Assembly: GCA_030064795.1 (NCBI GenBank)
Contig: JASJEI010000510.1
Span: 1-5,027 of the forward strand
Source of the DNA: Pleurocapsa sp. MO_226.B13
GTDB lineage: Bacteria > Cyanobacteriota > Cyanobacteriia > Cyanobacteriales > Xenococcaceae
Direction of reading: 5' to 3'
Length of the DNA stretch: 5,027 nucleotides
The notes below the pieces were generated by a model that was not told the origin of the DNA, ran no database searches, and was given only the letters and a program-made list of their open reading frames with translations. Below, in pieces: positions 1 through 5,027 of this stretch (positions are counted from its first letter, which is position 1; each line of letters opens with the position of its first letter). Both the position numbers and the translations under genes were made by a program.

Positions 1-988
1 GCATTAAAATTCTTGTTCAATGCCATGTCTGCTAAAGACAATCAAGAATTTCTCTTCCAAGGAATCCCTTCAATGATTTACCTGGACAATGGACCAATTG
101 CTCGCAGTCGGGTTTTCCAGAAAGTGATGAATTATCTGGGAATAGAAGTACGCACCCATGTCCCTAGAGGAAAAGATGGTAGAAGAGTTACAGCCCGTGC
201 TAAAGGCAAAGTAGAGCGTCCTTTCCGCACCGTTAAAGAAATGCTGGAAACTCTCTATCATCTCCACCCACCAGAGACCGTGACCGAAGCCAATACTCGG
301 CTCATGCAGTTTTTGCTTTACTACAATAAACAGCCTCATAGGAGAGAATCCCATTCCAGGATTGAAGATTGGCTCTCTAATCTAACCAAAGATGGCATTA
401 GGCAAATGTGCAGTTGGGAAAGATTTTGTACCTTTGCCAGAGAACCTGAAAAGCGCAAGGTAGGGATAGATGCGCGGATTACGGTTGAGGGCGTAGCCTA
501 TGAAGTCGAACCCGATTTAGCAGGTGAGAAAGTTATCCTCTGGTGGGGGTTGTTCGACCACGAGCTTTATGTAGAGTATCAAGACCGTCGCTATGGTCAG
601 AGATGCACCTATAGGAAAACCCATACCTCTCCATAGTTATCGCAGTTTCAAGAAAACCAATACTCAAAAGAGAGCCGACCGTATTGAAGCTCTTGCCCAA
701 CAATTGACTTTACCTGCTTCAGCTATTGGACGAGTGGAATTACCAACCGTAGCCGAGAATGTCATTCCTTTCCTAGTACGTTCTTTTGTCGATCCAGACC
801 CCTTTGAGGAGTTGAGATTTAAAAATGCCATTGAAGCCAAACGCGCGATCGCTCATTACTTAGTTAAACCTTTGGCGAAATTAAATAAAGAGCAAATGGC
901 AGCAGTTGAAGCTATTTTGGAAGAAAGCCTCAATAAAAACGAGGTAATGACCAAAATCAAGGATTATTTTCAAAGATCAACAATATGA
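1..988 (+). pseudogene. Mu/TnsB-like DDE transposase, 3' part, frameshifted
   Basis: This is the C-terminal part of a transposase that would bind the element ends and join them to target DNA. The frame is already open at base 1, so the N-terminal DNA-binding region and the first catalytic Asp are missing from view. Visible are the second catalytic Asp in YLDNGPIA (codon 85-87), the catalytic Glu in KGKVERPFRTVKE (codon 214-216), and a Mu-transposase C-terminal beta-barrel-like segment (VGIDARITVEGVAYEVEP to VEYQDRRYG, about 460-597). At about 598 the frame breaks. Frame 1 runs on to a stop at 634-636, while the family-like continuation PIGKPIPLHSYRSFKKT lies in frame 2 and ends at TGA 986-988. 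Skipping one base near 598 joins DRRYG to RDAPIGKPIPLH. Frame 2 is closed upstream by TAG at 572, so the shift must fall between 575 and 636. The ATPase gene starts 11 bases downstream, suggesting one operon. Confidence 0.85.
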
Positions 989-999
989 GGTAGTTTTCT

Positions 1000-1972
1000 A
1001 TGTTTAGTGAAGTAAGGTCATTCTTTGGTTTAGAGAAAGAACTCGACCATTTAGGGTTTTTTGAAACTACTTCACAAAAACATTTAGCTAAAGAACTCAA
1101 AGTAGCGATCGCCCAGGGACGATTGATTGCCCTCTCTGGTGTTGTGGGTAGTGGTAAAACTACTTTTCTCCAAAAATTAATGACCGACCTCACTAAAAGC
1201 AAAGAAGTAGTGGTTTCTCGTTCTTTAGCGATAGAATCGGACAAAGTACGTGATTGTTACTTTGATTACCGCCTTATTTTACGATTTATCCCCCGATAAG
1301 CTGGAAAAAGTTCCCTCAAATTCGGAAAAAAGAGAGCGTTTACTCTTGGAATTAATTCAAAAAGCTCGTTTGCCCGTCGCTTTATTTGTCGATGATGCTC
1401 ACGGACTGCACAGTACAACTTTGGTCAGCTTGAAAAAGTTAATCGAACTGGTACGGAGTAATGGAGAGAGATTGAGCGTTATTTTAGCGGGACATCCTAA
1501 GCTCAAGAATGATTTGAGAAGACCTACTCTAGAGGAAATCGGAGGACGCACTCAAGCATTCTCTATTGAAGGGATTCGAGGTCAAGAATCGAAATATATT
1601 GAATGGCTTTTAGATCGAGCTACCAAGGACAAGGTTAAACCTTCAGATATCTTGTCATCGGAAACTATTAAATATTTAGCAGAGCGATTATCTACGCCAT
1701 TACAAATCGAACAATACCTAACTTTGGCGATGAATGAAGCTTATCAGGTGGGGCTAAAACCAATTACTCCAGAATTTATGGAAACAATTCTAGCTATTGG
1801 ATTAGACGAGCTTGAACCTAATTTAATCCGACATGGTTACAACGCTAAGTCGATTGCCAGATTGCTCAATGTCAGACCATCGGAAGTGCGTTCTTTTCTA
1901 CACAATCAACTTTCTCCTGAAAAAACGACTGAGATGAGGGAGCAAATCCTCAAGATTGGTATTCCCATCTAG
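1000..1972 (+). pseudogene. TnsC/TniB/ExeA-like AAA+ transposition ATPase, frameshifted
   Basis: An ATPase that would act as transposition regulator and target-DNA adaptor for the neighbouring transposase. The ATG at 1000 is preceded by GAGG (987-990), a good ribosome-binding site overlapping the transposase stop. The first segment (1000-1299) carries Walker A GVVGSGKT (1138-1161) and ends in an out-of-frame tail. The second segment (frame 2, to TAG 1970-1972) continues with VTLITALFYDLS, Walker B VALFVDDAH (1376-1402), a sensor-like strand SVILAGHPKL (about 1478-1504) and a C-terminal helix-turn-helix-like stretch (AKSIARLLNVRPSEVRSFL, from about 1844). The join is near 1250: DKVR in frame 1, then IVTLITALF in frame 2. 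Frame 2 is closed upstream by TAG 1232-1234, so the shift lies between 1235 and 1296. Together the two parts give about 320 residues, a normal length for this ATPase family. A sequencing error or recoding cannot be excluded. Confidence 0.85.
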
Positions 1973-1979
1973 AATTTAT

Positions 1980-2138
1980 ATTCTTACTTAATGTGGGTCG
2001 AGGTGTGTTATTTCGGGTCAGTCTCAGAATAATCTGGGTCTATTCTTATTTAATGTGGGTCTGAGTCAGTCTTATTCTCATTTAATCTGGGCTTCATATC
2101 GCCGTTATTTCGGGTCGAAGTGATTCTTATTTTGGGTC
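1980..2138 (+). repeat. Transposon right-end repeat array (seven GGGTC-type transposase sites)
   Basis: Seven related direct repeats share a GGGTC core at 1995, 2015, 2036, 2057, 2089 (variant GGGCT), 2112 and 2134. Long units match ATTCTTATTTAATGTGGGTC: 1980-1999 and 2042-2061 nearly perfectly, 2074-2093 with variants, and 2028-2040 in part. Short units read GTTATTTCGGGTC at 2007-2019 and 2104-2116. The outermost unit, ATTCTTATTTTGGGTC (2123-2138), touches the tip. Core-to-core spacings are 20, 21, 21, 32, 23 and 22 bases, close to two or three helical turns, so most sites face the same side of the DNA. This matches the multiple transposase-binding sites at Tn7, Tn5053 and Mu ends. The binding role is inferred from position and family. 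Confidence 0.85.
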
Positions 2139-4249
2139 GCTACAGTTAAATCCCCTGCCTGTCCTGCACTTTGAGTTTGAGTCGTCAAACCACCAGGAAT
2201 TCCTTCGCCAAAAGTATTAATTAATTCTACTGATTCAGAAGCATTAACCGTCAAAGTTCCTCCTGTACCTTCACTCAAAGTACCACCGAATATTAATCCT
2301 TCTTCAACCAGCAAATTTTTAGTTGCGATTGTCAAATTACCACCATCTCCAGATCCAACTGTATCAAATGACAAACCAGAACCATTTTTTATCTTTATTG
2401 TCTCTAGAACATTTAGATTGAGATTGCCTCCATTTCCATTTCCATTAGTTCTAGTTGAAATCAATGAACCATTCTGAATAATTAGATTCTGACTAGTTAT
2501 TTCTACATTAGCTGCATCCACTTCGCTAAAAGTAACAGTAGCAATTGATGAGCTATTAATATCTAGTAACCCAGTTTCTAAGAATATATTTCCTGTATTA
2601 CCAGTTGCATTTTGATCGACCTCAGAAAATAAATTACTATTTTCAATATTTATGGACTCTGTAGCTGTAATTACTATATCTCCAGTCCGCCCTTCCCCAA
2701 AATTACTAGCTGAAATTTGCCCATTGTTATTAAGATTGAAAATTTGAGTGTTTAAGGTAACATTTCCTCCATTACCTCTTCCTGTTTCTGATAACTGAGC
2801 TGATAAACCACCAAAATTATTCTCTATTCCACTGATATTTATGGACTCTGAAGCATTAACTGTTAAGTTTCCCGAATCTCCTACTCCAAAAACGCCTGTT
2901 AAAATTTGTGCGCCATCACTAAGGTTAAACTGTTCGGTATTAATATTTATATTTCCTGTATTTCCTTGTCCAAAAGCATTAGCTGAAATTTGTGCGCCAT
3001 TGCTAAGGCTAAATTGTCCAGTCTCAATCGTTATATTGCCTGTATTACCGATCGCATTTTGGGTCACATCAGCAAATATACCGCTAGAAAAATTATCGAA
3101 ACCGTCTATTTCTATTGATTCTGAAGCATTTATGGACAAACTACCTGTGTTTCCCGCTCCAAAAGTAGAAATTCCAATCAAACCCCCATTGCTGATACTC
3201 AATGTTCCTGTTTCAATAGTTATGTTTCCGCTATTGCCAATGCCGCCAAAATTATTGAAGTTACCAACATTGTTAGTAACTCTACTGTTGCGATCAATAT
3301 TAATTGAGTCACTAGCATTCAAAGAAATATCATCCGCCTGAACATTGGGCGAACCTAAACCACGGAAAATTCCTGCAAACAAACCGCTTCCTTCTAATAT
3401 TTCAATATTGTTAGCAGTAATCGCAATATCTCCACCGCCATTTCCCGACACCAAAAAACCCGCATTATCAGTTAAGGAAACATTTGCTCTAGCTAAATCA
3501 TCGGGAAAATTGAAGCTAAGATTATCATTTTCAAAATTTATCCCTAGTGTTCCTGATTCTCCTACTGCACCTAACTCAATTCTGCCACCGACTGCAACTA
3601 TTCCACCACCATCAGCTGTAATATCTCCTCCTGCTAGACCAAATGTTTTACCATCAGGGACTCTCAAGCCAAACAAATTATCATCAAAAGAAGGTGCTGG
3701 ATTAAAATCTGCTGAAGTAGTAGAACTATTTTCGATCGGTGCAGGATTATCACGAAAACCCAAACCAATGGGTGCATTAATTGTCAGGATTGGTTGTTGT
3801 AGATTATCTACCGCGCTAAATTCCCCATCCTCAAATAAAATACTATCTGCGGTACTACCCAAAAATGAACCACCAATATCTAACCTGGCATTTTGTCCAA
3901 AAACAATCCCTGCGGGGTTAATTAAGAATAAATTGGCACTACCATTAGCCCGAATTAAACCATCAATATTGGAAATATTACCGCCAGTAACGCGACTAAG
4001 AATATTAGAAATACTATCCACGTTATTGAAGAAAGCTTCATTACCCGTAGGTACGGAAAAGTCTTGAAAACTATGAAATAAATTACTTCCTCGCGTCTCC
4101 CCTCCCGTTATCTCTGCAATACTTCCATTTTGATTTACTTGAGTATTAACTGTGCCATCAGGGGTGACTTGAGCTTGAGTTGAACTGGCGTAGAGGCAGC
4201 CAAGGGTACAAAGACCAATCTGAAGCAGAGGAGAAAGAGCTTTTTGCAC
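2105..4249 (-). CDS. Filamentous haemagglutinin-like secreted adhesin (TPS domain), 3'-truncated by the transposon
   Basis: A 714-codon frame for an exported TpsA-type protein, normally moved across the outer membrane by an Omp85/TpsB partner (none in this window). Residues 1-26 form a signal peptide: Lys3, a hydrophobic core at about 5-20, and likely cleavage after STQA. Residues 28 to about 170 are the haemagglutination-activity/TPS domain, with GSNLFHSFQDFSVP (54-67), ISNIDGLIRANGSANLFLI and NPAGIVFG (111-118). Beyond about 270 come Gly/Asn/Ser-rich beta-helix repeats such as GNTGNITIETG, LSNGAQISA and NASESINI. Host sequence ends in codon 702 (AC from the gene, T from the transposon). Residues 703-714 (VATQNKNHFDPK) and the TAA at 2105-2107 come from the transposon end, so the original C-terminus is lost. 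The start is GTG at 4249-4247: no in-frame ATG lies upstream before the TGA near 4290, and no clear Shine-Dalgarno is visible. A non-standard CTG start 30 bases upstream (LNKNTT...) is possible. Confidence 0.85.
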   Translation of the reverse strand: MQKALSPLLQIGLCTLGCLYASSTQAQVTPDGTVNTQVNQNGSIAEITGGETRGSNLFHSFQDFSVPTGNEAFFNNVDSISNILSRVTGGNISNIDGLIRANGSANLFLINPAGIVFGQNARLDIGGSFLGSTADSILFEDGEFSAVDNLQQPILTINAPIGLGFRDNPAPIENSSTTSADFNPAPSFDDNLFGLRVPDGKTFGLAGGDITADGGGIVAVGGRIELGAVGESGTLGINFENDNLSFNFPDDLARANVSLTDNAGFLVSGNGGGDIAITANNIEILEGSGLFAGIFRGLGSPNVQADDISLNASDSINIDRNSRVTNNVGNFNNFGGIGNSGNITIETGTLSISNGGLIGISTFGAGNTGSLSINASESIEIDGFDNFSSGIFADVTQNAIGNTGNITIETGQFSLSNGAQISANAFGQGNTGNININTEQFNLSDGAQILTGVFGVGDSGNLTVNASESINISGIENNFGGLSAQLSETGRGNGGNVTLNTQIFNLNNNGQISASNFGEGRTGDIVITATESINIENSNLFSEVDQNATGNTGNIFLETGLLDINSSSIATVTFSEVDAANVEITSQNLIIQNGSLISTRTNGNGNGGNLNLNVLETIKIKNGSGLSFDTVGSGDGGNLTIATKNLLVEEGLIFGGTLSEGTGGTLTVNASESVELINTFGEGIPGGLTTQTQSAGQAGDLTVATQNKNHFDPK
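2139..2149. other. Transposon tip and adjacent presumed target duplication
   Basis: GCTACA at 2139-2144 ends the element (TGTAGC on the minus strand). The next five bases, GTTAA at 2145-2149, are the expected right copy of a 5-bp target-site duplication, the usual size for TnsB/TniA-class transposition. The left copy is outside the window, so the duplication is a prediction. The haemagglutinin reading (AGDLT) resumes exactly at this point, which supports the boundary. Confidence 0.7.
2150..3340 (-). repeat. Internal beta-helix repeats in the adhesin gene
   Basis: The C-terminal two thirds of the adhesin are built from degenerate modules. Forms of NASESINI recur at about residues 311-318, 374-381, 465-472, 529-535 and 669-676. 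G-x-GNxGN(I/L)T(I/V) turns recur between them, and SNGAQI/SDGAQI motifs occur at about 415-421 and 443-449. At DNA level the most alike copies I saw are 2904-2933 and 2988-3017, offset by 84 bases (28 codons) with four mismatches in 30. Such repeats fold as a right-handed beta-helix in known TpsA proteins and allow copy-number change by slippage or recombination. Confidence 0.6.
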
Positions 4250-4296
4250 GGTAGTATTCTTGTTCAGCCAAGAATTATAGTTTCAGAAATACTACC
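4250..4296. promoter_or_regulatory. 9-bp inverted repeat flanking the -10 box, possible operator
   Basis: GGTAGTATT at 4250-4258 is the exact reverse complement of AATACTACC at 4288-4296, with 29 bases between. The pair brackets the TATAAT box, and one arm abuts the GTG start codon. It could be a split operator. If transcription starts farther upstream, it could be a hairpin covering the translation start. A 9-bp match at this range can also occur by chance in a 5-kb window. Confidence 0.3.
4274..4279 (-). promoter_or_regulatory. Putative -10 box (TATAAT) upstream of the adhesin
   Basis: The minus strand reads TATAAT, a perfect sigma-70 type -10 box, 24 bases upstream of the GTG start. Transcription would begin near 4267, leaving a leader of about 18 bases. 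No good -35 is present at 17 bases (CACAAT); TGGTCA lies farther up at about 21. The position relative to the gene is good, but a single hexamer in AT-rich DNA is weak evidence. Confidence 0.35.
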
Positions 4297-4379
4297 ATTG
4301 TGACCAGTTATTTCAACCTGTTTTTAATTGATCTTTGTATTATCCCTGGTCAATCCTGATTGCCATGCCAATAGAGTAA

Positions 4380-4475
4380 TCAACATTTTTGACTCTTACT
4401 TCTGTTCCTCAAAACCTTTAAGATCTCTTCAACTGGGGTTTTCTCGTCGTTCATTCTGATAATCTTCGCTTCCAT
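4380..4475 (-). CDS. Possible small ORF, 31 codons, unrecognised
   Basis: An ATG (4475-4473) opens a short frame reading MEAKIIRMNDEKTPVEEI and ending ...RSKSQKC before TGA at 4382-4380. The composition is charged and mildly amphipathic, with a plausible helix EEILKVLRNRSK. It has no transmembrane segment and no motif that I recognise. The AAGGAAG just upstream is too close to the ATG (about 2 bases) to be an ideal Shine-Dalgarno. The frame remains open upstream through KSSEYIPRK, past both HIP1 octamers, to a TAG near 4540, so it might also be the tail of a decayed longer gene. Length alone does not exclude chance. Confidence 0.22.
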   Translation of the reverse strand: MEAKIIRMNDEKTPVEEILKVLRNRSKSQKC

Positions 4476-4508
4476 CTTCCTTGGTATGTATTCAGAAGAC
4501 TTAATTAA

Positions 4509-4534
4509 GCGATCGCACCTTTCAAAGCGATCGC
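4509..4534. repeat. Pair of HIP1 octamers, possible hairpin
   Basis: GCGATCGC occurs at 4509-4516 and 4527-4534 with ten bases between. Since each copy is palindromic, the two can also pair with each other to form an 8-bp GC-rich stem with a 10-base loop. It lies about 20 bases downstream of the helicase remnant's stop on the minus strand. The following minus-strand bases (TTAATTAAG) are not a U-tract, so a terminator role is weak. Confidence 0.45.
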
Positions 4535-4555
4535 CCTATCTACCAAACCAACCAA

Positions 4556-4885
4556 CTAATTAAACTCATAAGCTTTCAAACTATCAATCATCCCGCAGGA
4601 CTTATCAAACAACAGTTCGATCTTGCCCGTATCCCCATGTCTAGCCTTAGCCAGTATCAGTTCTAAAATATTCTCCCGCACCGTATCAGGATTGTAATAC
4701 TCATCCCTGTAGGCAAAGATAATATTATCTGCCACCATCTCCAGAATTCCCGATTGTGATAAATCGGACATCATGGGGCGTTTGTCCTGTCGCTGTTCTA
4801 CGCCTCTCGATACTTGCGATAAAGCCAAAATAGGTGCGTCAAGTTCTCCTGCCAGTTTATAGAGCGATCGCTCTTCAGAAGAGAT
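4556..4885 (-). pseudogene. DnaB-type replicative helicase, C-terminal remnant
   Basis: The frame is open from 4885 (after TAA 4888-4886) to the stop at 4558-4556 and lacks an ATG; translation could only begin at a TTG such as 4828. It matches the last part of the DnaB RecA-like domain. In order it shows ERSLYKLAGELDAPI, LALSQVSRGVEQR (the conserved Gln/Ser strand and following loop), DKRPMMSDLSQSG, YRDEYYNP, and AKARHGDTG, equivalent to the arginine-finger hairpin AKxRxGxTG, then ELLFDKSCG and a short tail. The N-terminal domain, linker, Walker A and Walker B are absent, so it cannot hydrolyse ATP or unwind DNA alone. Several positions differ from typical bacterial DnaB (SQSG for RESG, LEMVAD for IEQDAD), pointing to a phage, plasmid or second-copy DnaB-like helicase rather than the housekeeping gene. 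Similarity fades at the palindrome 4861-4874. Confidence 0.75.
4861..4874. repeat. 14-bp HIP1-centred palindrome at the helicase break
   Basis: AGAGCGATCGCTCT is a perfect 14-bp palindrome with HIP1 in its centre, and the overlapping TCTTCAGAAGA (4872-4882) is another short dyad. The helicase similarity ends here or within a few codons, so this is the likely rearrangement point. That link is an inference. Confidence 0.5.
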
Positions 4886-5027
4886 TTAGTTTGGTTGCTA
4901 CTGGGATTACCAATATCCCTAAATCAACCTAAAGTTTACAGGTATCTTTCCGAAATCGAAGGTAACTTAAATATGTTAGGAGTTAACAGTCAAGCATCAT
5001 GATTCAAGGTAGAATTCCCGAAATCAC

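Larger units (their letters stand above)
1..2144 (+). mobile_element. Right part of a Mu/TnsB-class DDE transposon, decayed
   Basis: The element consists of a DDE transposase gene, an adjacent AAA+ ATPase gene and a dense terminal repeat array, the layout of TnsB/TnsC, TniA/TniB and MuA/MuB-type systems. The right boundary is placed at 2144 because the last GGGTC repeat is followed by GCTACA, so the opposite strand begins 5'-TGTAGCGACCC. This family class characteristically ends in 5'-TG. An uninterrupted haemagglutinin reading frame starts immediately beyond. The left end is outside the window. No tniQ/tnsD, resolvase, cas gene or cargo lies between the ATPase stop (1972) and the end, so nothing visible marks it as a Tn7 relative with a target selector or a CRISPR-associated transposon. 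Both genes are frameshifted, so it is probably not autonomous now. Confidence 0.85.
4250..4555. other. Intergenic region between adhesin and helicase remnant
   Basis: These 306 bases hold the putative adhesin promoter and inverted repeat (4250-4296), a weak 31-codon minus-strand ORF (4380-4475) and two HIP1 octamers (4509-4534). I see no tRNA, no riboswitch and no convincing U-tract terminator. Both flanking genes are on the minus strand, so transcription from the helicase side could read through into this region. Confidence 0.6.

Noticed and set aside
70..354. Minus-strand frame opposite the transposase
   Set aside because: Antisense to the catalytic DDE region, and it has no recognisable protein features.
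593..988. A separate gene starting at ATG 593
   Set aside because: Its sequence continues the transposase (PIPLHSYRSFKKT) in another frame. The ATG lies inside conserved coding sequence without a ribosome-binding site.
957..1244. Minus-strand frame opposite the ATPase Walker A region
   Set aside because: Antisense shadow of conserved ATPase coding sequence.
1980..2138. The repeat cluster as a CRISPR array
   Set aside because: Repeats are short (13-20 bases), of two classes, with 1-18 base gaps and no uniform spacers. They sit exactly at a transposon tip, which explains them better.
1..2144. CRISPR-associated transposon (Cas12k type), which also occurs in cyanobacteria
   Set aside because: No tniQ, Cas12k or CRISPR repeat is visible, and the ATPase lies directly against the transposon end. 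Only the sequence to the left could change this.
2841..4067. Long plus-strand open frames (2841-3341 and 3345-4067) opposite the adhesin
   Set aside because: They are Pro/Leu-rich antisense shadows of the Gly/Asn/Ser-rich adhesin, with no domain or ribosome-binding site. The minus strand has a clear signal peptide and TPS domain.
4237..4249. The adhesin as a lipoprotein (Cys14 and Cys18 in the signal peptide)
   Set aside because: TLGC does not fit the usual lipobox (no Leu at -3), and a normal cleavage site STQA/Q follows.
4999..5027. A new gene starting at ATG 4999
   Set aside because: Only nine codons are visible, and the nearest AGGAG (4978-4982) is 16 bases away. This is too little to call a CDS.

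Overview
The window looks like AT-rich chromosomal or accessory DNA from a cyanobacterium. The octamer GCGATCGC (HIP1, typical of cyanobacterial genomes) occurs at 845, 1105, 4509, 4527 and 4864. The large adhesin gene is of a type common in filamentous and colonial cyanobacteria. I cannot name the genus from sequence alone.

Layout. Positions 1-2144 are the right-hand part of a DDE transposon of the Mu/TnsB class. It carries the 3' part of the transposase gene (1-988), a TnsC/TniB/ExeA-like ATPase gene (1000-1972), and a 165-base terminal array of seven related repeats ending in GGGTC (1980-2138). The element stops at the tip ...GGGTCGCTACA (2144), which reads 5'-TGTAGCGACCC on the other strand. 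Both element genes carry a single net frameshift (near 598 and near 1250), so this copy looks decayed. Its left end and the transposase N-terminus lie outside the window.

The element is inserted inside a minus-strand gene for a secreted, filamentous-haemagglutinin-like protein of the two-partner secretion type (2145-4249). The visible part has a signal peptide, a TPS domain and beta-helix repeats. The 3' end of the gene is missing, and the last 12 codons plus the stop are supplied by the transposon end.

Positions 4250-4555 are mostly non-coding: a putative promoter with a flanking inverted repeat, a doubtful 31-codon ORF and a HIP1 pair. Positions 4556-4885 hold a minus-strand remnant of a DnaB-type replicative helicase, only the end of the RecA-like domain, whose similarity fades out at a HIP1-centred palindrome. 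Positions 4886-5027 contain nothing I can assign with confidence.

Together this reads as an accessory region shaped by transposition and gene decay: an interrupted adhesin, a frameshifted transposon and a truncated helicase. I see no convincing new defence or signalling system. The most informative structures are the phased repeat array at the transposon end and the exact insertion junction.
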